The notes beneath the pieces are model-generated. The model saw only the letters and a program-made list of their open reading frames with translations. It was not told where the DNA came from and did not search any database. Below, piece by piece: positions 35,300 to 44,683 of a stretch of DNA of 64,000 bases (within the stretch, counting starts at the first letter, position 1; every line of letters starts with the position of its first letter). The position numbers were made by a program, and so were the translations under genes. The DNA lies in contig JAWQFQ010000020.1 in the NCBI GenBank assembly GCA_035967975.1, positions 1 to 64,000 on the forward strand, given 5' to 3'. This DNA is from Scytonema sp035967975 (GTDB lineage: Bacteria > Cyanobacteriota > Cyanobacteriia > Cyanobacteriales > Nostocaceae).

Positions 35300-36022
35300 T
35301 ACTAACCGCCTGTTAATTTCTTCCCAGTTCAATACATTCCACCAAGCGTCTAAATAATCAGCGCGGCGGTTTTGATACTTAAGGTAATATGCGTGTTCCC
35401 ATACATCATTACCCATAATTGGATATTGTCCTTCACTCAAAGGAGAGTCTTGATTAGCTGTGGTCATGACCTCTAGCTTATCGTCCTGATTGAGGACTAA
35501 CCAAACCCAACCGCTCCCAAATCGAGAAGTACCAGCTTCGTTAAATTGCTTTTTGAAAGCAGCAAAGCTACCAAAGTTTTTGCTAATAGCGGATGCGATC
35601 GGTCCTTGTGGTTCTCCACCGCCCTTAGGGGTCATAATTCTCCAAAACATGGAATGGTTCACATGACCACCACCATTGTTACGTACTGTTCTGCGAATGT
35701 CTTCTGGGACACTATTCAGGTCACGCAAAAGTTCCTCAACACTTTTGCTTTTGAGTTCTGGATACTTATCTAATGCTGCATTTAAGTTTTTTACATATGC
35801 TGCATGATGTTTGTCATGGTGAAATTCCATAGTTCTTGCATCGATGTGAGGTTCCAATGCATCGTATGCGTAAGGTAAGGGTGGTAATTCGATAGTCCCG
35901 GTTTTACCTGGACTAGCTTGGGTTGTTTCTGGAGCATTTTGTGCTAAAGCACACGAATCTAAAACCAAAGCACCTGCACTAGCTCCAAGCAAATACAAGA
36001 AATGGCGACGACTAATAATCAT
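35282..36022 (-). CDS. sodA: Manganese superoxide dismutase with Tat-type export signal
   Basis: Enzyme that dismutes superoxide, here with an N-terminal export signal. Residues 1-28 have SRRHFLYLLGASAGALVLDSC, a twin-arginine motif and a possible lipoprotein Cys, so the protein is expected outside the plasma membrane, or on the membrane. The catalytic domain has MEFHHDKHHAAYV, GGGHVNHSMFWR and NDVWEHAYYLKYQNR. The residues Gly in GGGHxNH and Gln in NQDSPL are Mn-type rather than Fe-type. The length of 246 equals the domain plus signal. The C-terminal RLVEGGRE is coded within the octamer repeat. Confidence 0.92.
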   Translation of the reverse strand: MIISRRHFLYLLGASAGALVLDSCALAQNAPETTQASPGKTGTIELPPLPYAYDALEPHIDARTMEFHHDKHHAAYVKNLNAALDKYPELKSKSVEELLRDLNSVPEDIRRTVRNNGGGHVNHSMFWRIMTPKGGGEPQGPIASAISKNFGSFAAFKKQFNEAGTSRFGSGWVWLVLNQDDKLEVMTTANQDSPLSEGQYPIMGNDVWEHAYYLKYQNRRADYLDAWWNVLNWEEINRRLVEGGRE

Positions 36023-36089
36023 GATGAGCTACCAGCGCAAATTTTTCAGTTTTCAGTCTCTATTTTCTAAGATTTTGGCTAACATGAAT

Positions 36090-36121
36090 TATTCATAATT
36101 CATAATTCATAATTCATAATT
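36090..36121. repeat. Heptamer tandem repeat ATTCATA
   Basis: About four and a half copies of ATTCATA (AATTCAT) lie between sodA and the aldo/keto reductase and run into the latter's last codons. Confidence 0.8.
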
Positions 36122-37298
36122 TTTGAGACAACCGCTGCACGACTTCACCCACTAACATTTGATGTGCTTGTGCGAGTAATTGAGGAATTTTGTCAGCATG
36201 AGGACTGCGGCTCAGGCATTCCCTCAAGTCTAACTGGTTGACTCTATCTGCTTTATTACCAGCAAACCAGTGACTACCATGTCCGAGAAGATTGTACCGC
36301 ATTTTGGCATAATCTAACATATCGTAAGCTAAAGCCAAATTCCTTAACCACAAAATGACTGGAATATTTATCTGACCAGGGGTTTCAGCAAAGGTTGGTA
36401 AGTTGACGTTCCAAGTTTTTACCCAATCTTCTCCTAGGGTTGCGATCGCCTCTTGCTCTAAGCGTGCCAAAATGGGTGGTAAGATTTCCGATGCATCATC
36501 CAATAAATCTAATGTTTTCAAGTGTTCATCAAAATCCTGTGGTTTTGCAGCACCCAAGCTAAGAGTATGGACTTGAGAATGGCTCAGACAAAATAAATCA
36601 TTAAATACCATCGGGCTCAAGGGAGAACAAAGATGGACTAGTTTTTCTGGTGGGTTATATAAGTTCCCCCCTTTATTCGATGGGCTGATGATAAATACGC
36701 CCATGTCTTTTCGGGTAGCAGCTTCAATCGCAGCCCAGTTGATTTGATTGATGTAGTACCAATGTAGATTGACATAATCAAATTGATTGGTATCTATTGC
36801 CTGGATAATAATATCTGTCGAGCCGTGGGTTGAGAAACCGATAAATCTGACTTTTCCTTGTGCTTGAAGTTTTCGTGCTATGTCCAAGCATCCACCAGGA
36901 CGCATCGTGTATTCTAGTAATTCTGCATTGTTGATGCCGTGTATTCCTAGTAAATCAACGTAATCTAAGCGCAGATTTTGTAGAGATTTTTCAAAATCAC
37001 GTTTAAATCCTTTAGCATCTGCCTGAGGAGAGATTTTTGTTTGAACAATCAACTCTTCGTGCTTGAAAGTTGGCAAAACTCTCCCCAGCTGCATTTCAGA
37101 AGTACCATAACCACGGGCAGTTTCAATATGGTTGATTCCTAATTCAACTGCTCGTTTAATGGTCGCTTCTAGGTTTTGCTGGTTATCTTGAGGTATTTGC
37201 CATTGTGGAACGTCTTGCCATTTATACTGATATCTCATGCCGCCGCAGGAAAAGACAGGCATTTTTAATTCTGTACGCCCAAATCGTCTGTATAGCAT
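36114..37298 (-). CDS. Aldo/keto reductase
   Basis: NADPH-dependent oxidoreductase of 394 residues (ATG at 37298). The barrel shows LGINHIETARGYGTSEMQLG, VQTKISPQADAKG, SLQNLRLDYVDLLGIHGINN and RFIGFSTHGS, with the active-site Tyr in GYGTSE. The C-terminal extension after about residue 280 (VKTWNVNLPTFAETPGQINI) resembles the longer proteins of the Ypl/oxidoreductase group and lacks the CxxCxxC cluster. The substrate is unknown. Confidence 0.87.
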   Translation of the reverse strand: MLYRRFGRTELKMPVFSCGGMRYQYKWQDVPQWQIPQDNQQNLEATIKRAVELGINHIETARGYGTSEMQLGRVLPTFKHEELIVQTKISPQADAKGFKRDFEKSLQNLRLDYVDLLGIHGINNAELLEYTMRPGGCLDIARKLQAQGKVRFIGFSTHGSTDIIIQAIDTNQFDYVNLHWYYINQINWAAIEAATRKDMGVFIISPSNKGGNLYNPPEKLVHLCSPLSPMVFNDLFCLSHSQVHTLSLGAAKPQDFDEHLKTLDLLDDASEILPPILARLEQEAIATLGEDWVKTWNVNLPTFAETPGQINIPVILWLRNLALAYDMLDYAKMRYNLLGHGSHWFAGNKADRVNQLDLRECLSRSPHADKIPQLLAQAHQMLVGEVVQRLSQKL

Positions 37299-37426
37299 CA
37301 CGAGATTTTGAACTTGAGATTAAGTAAGTTTTAAACGTACTAATTTCCACTTTAAATCAAGTGTGTGGAGGAAAGTGGGAAAGTAACTGGAACTTGATTT
37401 CTACCCATAGTTACCGACATTTTTCA

Positions 37427-38242
37427 CTATCCGGGTATGTCATTTCCACCTCGCCGAATTGGCGCTAGTAATTCCTCAACCCACTGTTGGTTGGCTTGTG
37501 ATAATTTAGGCGGTGGAACGCTTTGGCTGTAATCAATGCGTTCGTTATAGCCCGCCCTTTCGCATACGCCATCAACAATTGCCTGCAAATCAACGCTCAA
37601 TTCTTCATCTTCTAACAAAAGTGGCAAGGGAAAAGTGGGAATCGGTTCTGGTAAATTAAAGCCGTATAAATCAGCTTTGGGACGTTGTTCGCTTCGACTC
37701 ACAACGATACGGTAGTCTGTTGGCTGCACTTTACCTAACATAGTCATTGGTGAGTAAGCGCGTAGTAAGTCGATTTCTATCAGATGCGAAAGACTTGCTA
37801 AAACCCGCCCCCGTTTCTTTTCATAAGCTGCTCTACCCGAACCTTTTTGTTTATTTTTGGGCGATAACACTTCAATTACAGTAATCACAGTATTTCTACC
37901 TATTTCTCTCACTTCCAAATACCGCTCTTTTACGGTTATAGGTATAGGTAGCGCTATTGACTGCGGGCGTTTTTGAGTTAGGGTAGTGCTTGTCTCTGAG
38001 TGAAGTTTTTCACTGCTTGAATTAGACGAACTAGCTGTGAGAACTGTAGCATCTGGAATTCCAACTAAAACCTCATCGCTATCCGGGTCTTGGTAAGTGC
38101 GAGTTTCAACCTCAATGTAATACTTTGGGCGCAACTGAGGTGCAACTGCATCGGCGATCGCCACCAAAAGCCGAGTATAGAATGACGACCAGAAAGCTGG
38201 ATGTTCCAGATAAGGGTTCATCCCCAGAAATGGTGAGGGCAT
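37427..38242 (-). CDS. DUF4058 family protein
   Basis: A soluble protein of 271 residues beginning MPSPFLGMNPYLEHPAFWSS, the hallmark of DUF4058, common and multicopy in cyanobacteria and Chloroflexi. It continues with YYIEVETRTY, RYLEVREIGRNTVITVIEVL, SPKNKQKGSGRAAYEKKR and HLIEIDLLRAYSP. The E-VLSPKNK-K pattern is that of a PD-(D/E)xK-like or Uma2-like nuclease fold, which is speculative. Function unknown. It stands alone. Confidence 0.88.
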   Translation of the reverse strand: MPSPFLGMNPYLEHPAFWSSFYTRLLVAIADAVAPQLRPKYYIEVETRTYQDPDSDEVLVGIPDATVLTASSSNSSSEKLHSETSTTLTQKRPQSIALPIPITVKERYLEVREIGRNTVITVIEVLSPKNKQKGSGRAAYEKKRGRVLASLSHLIEIDLLRAYSPMTMLGKVQPTDYRIVVSRSEQRPKADLYGFNLPEPIPTFPLPLLLEDEELSVDLQAIVDGVCERAGYNERIDYSQSVPPPKLSQANQQWVEELLAPIRRGGNDIPG

Positions 38243-38518
38243 TCGTCAAACTCCCTACTCACAAGCATTTTTCACAGTATAGCCTATTGTTGTGTGAATT
38301 TAGTTGTAGTTCAGTCGTATAAAAGTAATAGGGGATTTTTTAAATTTAAGTATTTATACTATCTTGACTGAATTTCCCAAAAACGATATATTTTGTGACC
38401 GTTTGGGAAAAAATATTTTGTTTGAGCAATATCCCGGAAAAGAGTCCGTGTACTGCGTAAAATGAAACGATCTTTGTAAAGACTCGTCTATCCAACTAAA
38501 CAATCTTTAGAGGTACCA

Positions 38519-38761
38519 ATGCCAAAGCAGTTTAGCAGTCAGTCAACAACTTACTCCTCGGTAAATACCCCATCTAAAGGTGCTACTGATACATCTGCTC
38601 TCAATTGTGTAGGGTTTGCGATCATTTCTTTACCTATCCTTCTATTTATGGGTATCACTGCGTATAAAAAATACCGTAGTGTGGTTTTTCGTAAACGAAT
38701 TGCATTATTGGAAAAATTATGGCTATTGGATGTTAAAAATAATACTTATAGACAAGATTAA
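38519..38761 (+). CDS. Small single-helix membrane protein, unknown
   Basis: Eighty residues: a Ser/Thr-rich N-terminus, one membrane helix (about 29-47, VGFAIISLPILLFMGITAY), then a basic stretch KKYRSVVFRKR. The basic tail predicts a cytosolic C-terminus. An AGAGG site lies about 8 bases before the ATG. No family recognised. Confidence 0.5.
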   Translation: MPKQFSSQSTTYSSVNTPSKGATDTSALNCVGFAIISLPILLFMGITAYKKYRSVVFRKRIALLEKLWLLDVKNNTYRQD

Positions 38762-38852
38762 ATAAAGATGAATGTAGCAATTGTTTGAGATTACATTTTT
38801 GAGGTTTGAGGGTGGGTAATATACCCGCCCTTATACGTATTTGCTCGAATTA

Positions 38853-39563
38853 CTACATTTGTCGTACTGAAGGTTGACCATCTTTGACTTCGCCAACCAA
38901 GACCACATCTACACAATTGACAAAGATGCCATTTTCCAAGACACCAGGAATATTATTGAGTGTTTTTTCGAGATGATCGGGGTCATCTATTGTATTGAAT
39001 TTAACATCAACAACCATATTGCCTTGGTCGGTGATAACTGGACCTGCTTTTTTTACGCCCATACGAATCTCTGGCTTTCCCCCAAGTTTTTCAATGGCTT
39101 GCATTACAGGGGTGACCGCCATTGGTATAACTTCTACGGGTACGGCAAAAACAGAACCCAATCGGTCAACTAATTTTCCCGCATCTACAACCACGATAAA
39201 CCTATTTGCCAAGTAATCAACAACTTTTTCGCGGGTATGTGCTGCTCCACCGCCTTTGATTAAATTCTTTTGCGGGTCAACTTCATCCGCGCCATCAATT
39301 GCAATGTCAATGTGGTCAATAGCGTCTAGGGTGGTGAGAGGAATTCCGTACTGCTTTGCTAAGACTTCTGCTTGAAATGATGTGGGGACACCAACAATAT
39401 CTTTAATATCACCCGACTTCAGGCGATCGCCCAAAAACTGAATTGCGTATGCTGTTGTTGACCCAGTACCCAATCCAACAATAGAACCCGATTGTACCAA
39501 ATCGGCGGCTGCTTTACCAACTTCTTGCTTCATCAACTTTACGGGATCTGTTGCTGTAGTCAT
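38853..39563 (-). CDS. rpiA: Ribose-5-phosphate isomerase A
   Basis: Interconverts ribose-5-phosphate and ribulose-5-phosphate in the Calvin-Benson and pentose phosphate pathways. The ATG at 39563 is chosen, since GAGGAG lies 8 bases upstream; a TTG six bases earlier is less likely. Motifs: GLGTGSTTAYAI, DGADEVD with the catalytic Asp, KGGGAAHTREK and VVVDAGKLVDRLG. The 236 residues are the standard length. Confidence 0.96.
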   Translation of the reverse strand: MTTATDPVKLMKQEVGKAAADLVQSGSIVGLGTGSTTAYAIQFLGDRLKSGDIKDIVGVPTSFQAEVLAKQYGIPLTTLDAIDHIDIAIDGADEVDPQKNLIKGGGAAHTREKVVDYLANRFIVVVDAGKLVDRLGSVFAVPVEVIPMAVTPVMQAIEKLGGKPEIRMGVKKAGPVITDQGNMVVDVKFNTIDDPDHLEKTLNNIPGVLENGIFVNCVDVVLVGEVKDGQPSVRQM

Positions 39564-39797
39564 TCCCAAAGCTCCTCAAACATTATTTATTTTCCTTTGA
39601 GTGGCACTTTTTGCGCCAGCCATAAATCAATAGTAATGAGCAAGTGGCATTATCCGATCAGGTTTTACCCTCAATTGACGTTTGTTCTGAGTCAAACTAA
39701 TGACTGATGACGCCCAATTCCGTACTTTGTTTGTTAGCATCTGTAGCTGTAGATAATGTCATTTTTGTCAAGTTAAAATCATTTTTTTCTAGCCATT

Positions 39798-40547
39798 ATG
39801 AACTGCGTACACCATCACCGCATAAAAACTTCTTCTTCCTACACCCCATACCCTACACCCCATACCCTGAGCCAGATTCTAGGTACTCTTTCATTAGTAG
39901 CAGTACTGCAATTTTTTCCTAATACTGCCTATGCTCAAATCCAACCTAGTACTGAAAAACCCTCAGATTCCATTGCACAAGTGGTCACTGCTAAGTTGAT
40001 GACTAACTATCCAGATGGAAACTTTTATCCCGAACGGTTGATTTCTCGTGCAGAATTAGCCTCTATTATGGTGAAAGCGTTTCGACTGGATAAACGAGAG
40101 GTTGCAACTAAAGAAAATATAAAAGTTGCTGATGTACCCGCCTCCCACTGGGCATATAACGATATTCAACTGGTTTTAAAAACTGATATTATGAAAGGCT
40201 ATCGGGGAAATCTATTTTTTCCCAACCAAAGAGTCACACGAGCGGAAGCTTTAGCTATTTTTGCTCAAGCTTACGGGGTGTTTCAATTTCCAGATGCGAC
40301 TGTAAATCAGATTTTGTCAGCATATCCAGATGCAGAGTCTATCCCAGAATGGGCAAGGAAGGCGATCGCAACAGTTGCAAGTGAAGGATTTCTGAATACA
40401 GATGAACAAGGCAATATTTCCCCATTACAACCCATGACTCGCGGTGATGTGGCTTATGTTCTCAGTCAATATTTGGAAAGACAACAGCCACAACCCGATA
40501 CGCCAGTCGTTCCAGGTGCGATCGTTAGTCCGGAGTCGCTTCAGTAA
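39798..40547 (+). CDS. Exported protein with S-layer homology (SLH) domains
   Basis: A protein of 249 residues. A signal peptide is visible at about 26-46 (LGTLSLVAVLQFFPNTAYA), followed by two to three SLH-type modules: YPDGNFYPERLISRAELASI, WAYNDIQLVLKTDIMKGYRG with VTRAEALAIF, and WARKAIATVASEGFLNTDEQ with MTRGDVAYVL. SLH modules bind cell-wall polymers. The first codons (SSSYTPYPTPHTLSQ) come from a CTACACC/CCATACC heptamer repeat at 39838-39868, so either the natural start was lost or translation begins downstream. Confidence 0.82.
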   Translation: MNCVHHHRIKTSSSYTPYPTPHTLSQILGTLSLVAVLQFFPNTAYAQIQPSTEKPSDSIAQVVTAKLMTNYPDGNFYPERLISRAELASIMVKAFRLDKREVATKENIKVADVPASHWAYNDIQLVLKTDIMKGYRGNLFFPNQRVTRAEALAIFAQAYGVFQFPDATVNQILSAYPDAESIPEWARKAIATVASEGFLNTDEQGNISPLQPMTRGDVAYVLSQYLERQQPQPDTPVVPGAIVSPESLQ

Positions 40548-40599
40548 TATGGATTTATAGTAGCGCTTGGGGATTTCTACGTCCCCTTGAAAAGAAGGG

Positions 40600-40700
40600 A
40601 ATAGGCAATGGGGAATGGGGAATAGGCAATGGGGAATGGGGAATAGGCAATGGGGAATAGGCAATGGGGAATGGGCAATGGGGAATGGGCAGTAGGGAAT
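40600..40700. repeat. Heptamer tandem repeat GGGGAAT/AGGCAAT
   Basis: About 14 units of 7 bp, mixing GGGGAAT, GGGAATG and AGGCAAT, between the SLH gene and dxs. After it the sequence to 40922 is AT-rich and should contain the dxs promoter; a weak ribosome-binding site AGAGAGG lies at 40902. Confidence 0.8.
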
Positions 40701-40922
40701 AGTGGTGGATTACAGTAATTTTAGCCAGTTTAAAAAATATGTAAATCTAAATATTTATTCATAAGTACTTATTAAAGAATTTGTATTTTTTTTAACATTT
40801 TGCATTGATATCTCTTTATCAAAGTATCAATAAAATGGATATCTATACTTAACTTAGATATCTCATTCCCCGAGCATGGGAAAATCAGAAATACAAAAAG
40901 TAGAGAGGAAAACCCTATAGTT

Positions 40923-42830
40923 ATGCACCTGAGTGAAATTACTCATCCCAACCAGCTACACGGTTTATCGATCCGACAATTGCAACAGATTGCACGTCAG
41001 ATTCGCGACAAGCATCTCCAAACTGTAGCCGCTACTGGGGGACATCTCGGACCTGGGTTGGGTGTTGTAGAATTGACCCTGGGGCTTTACCAAACGCTGG
41101 ACTTGGATCGCGATAAAGTGATTTGGGATGTGGGACATCAAGCATATCCCCACAAACTCATTACAGGGCGCTACAGTCACTTCCATAGCTTACGGCAAAA
41201 AGATGGAGTTGCTGGTTATCTCAAGCGCTGCGAAAGCAAGTTTGACCATTTTGGCGCAGGACACGCTTCTACCAGTATTTCTGCAGCATTAGGTATGGCG
41301 TTAGCGCGAGATTTGCAAGGGGAAAAATATAAAGTCGCTGCTATCATTGGTGATGGTGCGCTGACTGGTGGTATGGCATTAGAAGCAATTAACCACGCCG
41401 GACACCTTCCCAAGACAAACCTACTCGTTGTCCTCAACGATAATGAGATGTCCATATCTCCCAACGTAGGCGCAATTCCCCGCTACTTGAACAAAATGCG
41501 CCTGAGTCCACCAATGCAGTTTCTCACGGATAACTTTGAGGAACAGTTCAAGCAAATTCCTTTCGTTGGTGAATCCCTTTCACCCGAACTAGGACGTATT
41601 AAAGAAGGGATGAAACGTTTAGCTGTTCCTAAGGTAGGTGCAGTCTTTGAAGAACTCGGTTTTACTTATATTGGACCAGTAGACGGGCATAATCTTGAAG
41701 AATTAATTGCGACTTTTCAACAAGCACACCACATACCAGGTCCGGTATTGGTACACGTAGCAACGGTGAAGGGTAAAGGTTATGAAATAGCCGAACAAGA
41801 CAAAGTTGGCTACCATGCTCAGTCTCCATTTAACCTCGCCACTGGCAAAGCTATCCCCTCCAACAAACCCAAACCTCCTGGTTATAGTAAAGTTTTTGCC
41901 CATACCTTGGTCAAACTCGCCGAACAAAACCCCAGAATTATTGGTATAACTGCTGCAATGGCGACGGGAACAGGGTTAGACAAACTGCAAGCAAAGCTAC
42001 CCAACCAGTATATAGATGTGGGTATTGCCGAACAACACGCAGTCACCTTAGCTGCAGGACTTACATGCGAAGGTATGCGTCCCGTTGTTGCTATTTATTC
42101 CACCTTCTTACAACGAGCCTACGACCAAATTATTCATGACGTTTGCATCCAAAATTTACCTGTGTTCTTCTGTCTCGACAGAGCAGGAATTGTTGGTGCA
42201 GATGGTCCGACTCACCAAGGAATGTATGACATTGCTTACCTCCGGTGTGTTCCCAATATAGTACTAATGGCACCAAAAGATGAAGCGGAACTGCAACGGA
42301 TGGTTGTGACTGGTGTTAACCATACATCTGGTCCGATCGCCATGCGCTTCCCCCGTGGTAACGGCTACGGTGTTCCTTTGATGGAAGAAGGTTGGGAACC
42401 TTTGGAAATCGGAAAAGGGGAAATACTCCGCAACGGTGATGACGTGTTAGTCCTTGGTTATGGAACAATGGTCAACCCAGCGCTGCAAGCTGCTGAAATT
42501 CTCAGCGAACATGGTATTGAAGCGACTGTTATTAATGCTCGTTTTGCTAAACCTTTGGATACTGAATTAATTTTCTCTTTAGCAAAGAAAATTGGACGTG
42601 TTGTTACCTTGGAAGAAGGTTGTGTTATGGGAGGTTTTGGTTCAGCAGTTGCAGAAGCACTGTTGGATGAGGATATTGTCGTTCCCATTAAACGTATTGG
42701 TATTCCAGATACTTTAGTTGACCATGCTCAGCCTAATGAATCTAAGGCAGAATTAGGTTTAACAAGTCCTCAAATAGCTGAAAAGATTTTAGAAGCTTTC
42801 TTTAAGCGAGAACTTTCTGCTGTCGGTTAA
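40923..42830 (+). CDS. dxs: 1-deoxy-D-xylulose-5-phosphate synthase
   Basis: First enzyme of the MEP isoprenoid pathway; joins pyruvate and glyceraldehyde-3-phosphate with thiamine diphosphate. The 635 residues are normal. Motifs: TGGHLGPGLGVVELT, WDVGHQAYPHKLITGR, the ThDP motif GDGALTGGMALEA, LNDNEMSISPNVGA, and in the second half DVGIAEQHAVTLAAGL and DRAGIVGADGPTHQGMYD. It feeds the carotenoid route to which zds belongs. A hairpin terminator follows at 42876. Confidence 0.97.
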   Translation: MHLSEITHPNQLHGLSIRQLQQIARQIRDKHLQTVAATGGHLGPGLGVVELTLGLYQTLDLDRDKVIWDVGHQAYPHKLITGRYSHFHSLRQKDGVAGYLKRCESKFDHFGAGHASTSISAALGMALARDLQGEKYKVAAIIGDGALTGGMALEAINHAGHLPKTNLLVVLNDNEMSISPNVGAIPRYLNKMRLSPPMQFLTDNFEEQFKQIPFVGESLSPELGRIKEGMKRLAVPKVGAVFEELGFTYIGPVDGHNLEELIATFQQAHHIPGPVLVHVATVKGKGYEIAEQDKVGYHAQSPFNLATGKAIPSNKPKPPGYSKVFAHTLVKLAEQNPRIIGITAAMATGTGLDKLQAKLPNQYIDVGIAEQHAVTLAAGLTCEGMRPVVAIYSTFLQRAYDQIIHDVCIQNLPVFFCLDRAGIVGADGPTHQGMYDIAYLRCVPNIVLMAPKDEAELQRMVVTGVNHTSGPIAMRFPRGNGYGVPLMEEGWEPLEIGKGEILRNGDDVLVLGYGTMVNPALQAAEILSEHGIEATVINARFAKPLDTELIFSLAKKIGRVVTLEEGCVMGGFGSAVAEALLDEDIVVPIKRIGIPDTLVDHAQPNESKAELGLTSPQIAEKILEAFFKRELSAVG

Positions 42831-42875
42831 GTATTGTGCTTTCACTTAATGTGAAGGTCTTGCTCTCGTTTTATT

Positions 42876-42905
42876 AAAAGTCAGGAAAAATTTTTCCTGG
42901 CTTTT
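42876..42905 (+). terminator. Terminator after dxs
   Basis: AAAAGTCAGGAAAAA pairs with TTTTTCCTGGCTTTT (one G-U), a 30-base palindrome ending in a T run, 46 bases after the stop. It can act on both strands. Confidence 0.7.
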
Positions 42906-43014
42906 AAGAAGCATTGAAATTAGCCGATTTTATCTGGCGATCGCACTCTTAGCAATTGTTTCAAATCAGCGATCGCATTCCTAACATTCGTATTCCCTCA
43001 TAAATGATATCACT

Positions 43015-43452
43015 TTAAGATATTGTCCAATCTTCTATTTGTAAATTAGGAACTTTTGCAAAATCTTTAGTATTGCCTGTAACCAAAATACCTTTTATGG
43101 ACAAAGTAATAGCAGCAATACGTAAATCTCTCGTACCTATACGAATTCTCTGACAAACTAATTCTTGATAAAAATTATAAGCAGCTAGGTCAAAGTCAAG
43201 TAATTTGAGTTTATTGAGGTATTCCACTCAATTCCTTAGTCCCTTGTAAGCCAGTATCAGTTTTTCAGATTGGGAAGGTTGATCGTTATACTTATTAATC
43301 ACATTCAGCCATCCTTTCATTTGTTCTTCCAATGTCACAACTGTTATGGCTGTATTTGCAAAATCAATTTGGTTGAGACGCTGTGTAACAGTTGGATGTT
43401 CTCTTTGAAAGAGTGATAAATGGTCAGTATCCAGCACCCAAACAACTGTCAC
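43015..43452 (-). pseudogene. VapC-type PIN-domain toxin, broken by a stop codon
   Basis: The two halves lie in the same frame on the minus strand, separated by a TGA at 43230-43228. The first, VVWVLDTDHLSLFQREHP, carries the initial PIN acidic residue; the second has RIGTRDLRIAAITLSIKG with VTGNTKDFAKVPNLQIEDW, the third and fourth acidic positions. Joined, they give a PIN ribonuclease of about 145 residues. The start codon GTG overlaps the stop of the upstream antitoxin by four bases. The codon after the stop is GTG, so re-initiation of a second fragment is possible, but a split PIN is not expected to be active. Confidence 0.8.
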
Positions 43453-43832
43453 TTTAACCCATCCTCTGTATCAAGTTGTTTATAGTATTCCTCCATTTCT
43501 GCATCAAGTTTAAGACGTTCTGCTTCTATATTAGACAGGACTTCATCAAAAAGCGGATTATTTTTGTACATTCCAGCTACCTTGAGCCAAGGATTATCAA
43601 TTTGGGGAGAATCGATTTCTAAAGTCACTATTCTTGAATTCTGTAAACGTTTCTGCAAAAGATTTTGTAAATTTTCTAGAGCTTCATTTTCAGTTTTGCC
43701 AGAGCTTTTACAGTCTGATAAACCTAGCATCACTGCACTAAAGCTACCATCAGGCTCACTTTCAACTAGCACGTTATAAGTTAGCTTAGAAGTATCACTA
43801 TCAGAATTTATTGAAGGGCTAAAACCTATCAT
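43449..43832 (-). CDS. Antitoxin of the PIN toxin, HicB-like N-terminus
   Basis: A protein of 127 residues upstream of the broken PIN toxin, with a 4-base GTGA overlap. The strand-rich N-terminus YNVLVESEPDGSFSAVMLGL-S-DCK and helix KTENEALENLQNLLQKRLQN have the HicB degraded RNase H look. The C-terminal region is acidic and helical (FDEVLSNIEAERLKLDAEME) and would mask the toxin. It is probably still made although its toxin is broken. Confidence 0.7.
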   Translation of the reverse strand: MIGFSPSINSDSDTSKLTYNVLVESEPDGSFSAVMLGLSDCKSSGKTENEALENLQNLLQKRLQNSRIVTLEIDSPQIDNPWLKVAGMYKNNPLFDEVLSNIEAERLKLDAEMEEYYKQLDTEDGLK

Positions 43833-44284
43833 ACTTTATTTCTAGTACCTATATGTTTTAATTCAACGCAAAAGCTGCCCTAAAACCTCAATTAGCAACG
43901 GGTAAGCCTGTGATGTTTGAAAACTTGCGCTCTTTGTGCCGGGTGCTGGGTATTGCTCACCTCTAGTGATTACTAAGATTATAATTATAGCATGGGTCGA
44001 ACTTTTTGGAAACTGAGGGTTAACAAATTCCTCTATTCGTAAAAATTGTCTAAATCGCTCCTCAACATAACGGTATTAAGTCTTATCTAACAGAAATCAC
44101 TTTCACCGACCGAATTAATCCATTTGTAGGAGGGCATTAGTCAATCAGTAGAGTTATTCTACTATTGTTAAAGCATACAGATGTCAAAGGTAAGATTTGC
44201 ATTCACGTGAGAACACTGATGACAAACTTTCGTTTCTTTCCCCCTACCAACTTAGTGTATATATAACTGATATACCTCTGTTTT
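43833..44284. other. Intergenic region
   Basis: About 450 bp with no supported gene. It separates the antitoxin start from the secreted protein. I see no repeat of the families listed. Confidence 0.5.
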
Positions 44285-44593
44285 ATGAAATTAAAAACTT
44301 TAGTGTACTTAGTAACAGTTTTCCTGATTGGACAAACCCCTGCTATGGCTGAGCAGTCAGTTCCTAGTTTGACTCCATCACAAGCACAACGTTTGTCTCG
44401 TGACTTAGTACCCTCGAACTCTCAAGATTTTTTTAATAGAGGGCAAAATTTAATTGAAAGAGAAATTCAAATTTTAAGGAAGAAACAAAATTCTTCGACT
44501 AAACCAATTCTGAAGGTTAATCCGCAAGCCCCAACAGAAAAAGACTTCCCACAGAATGATGACAGACCAGATATTTTACCGAAGCAATCTTAG
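44285..44593 (+). CDS. Small secreted protein, unknown
   Basis: One hundred and two residues with a clear signal peptide (KLKTLVYLVTVFLIGQTPAMA), then a helix (SQDFFNRGQNLIEREIQILR) and a Pro/Lys/Asp-rich tail. No family is recognised. It is exported or periplasmic. No obvious ribosome-binding site is seen. Confidence 0.55.
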   Translation: MKLKTLVYLVTVFLIGQTPAMAEQSVPSLTPSQAQRLSRDLVPSNSQDFFNRGQNLIEREIQILRKKQNSSTKPILKVNPQAPTEKDFPQNDDRPDILPKQS

Positions 44594-44683
44594 TACAGAA
44601 TTGCACAATGCTAGTTGCGGAATAATGACGTTAATTGTAGTAGTCATCAAATAGTCAGTTAAACGACTGGTAGCAAAATCACA

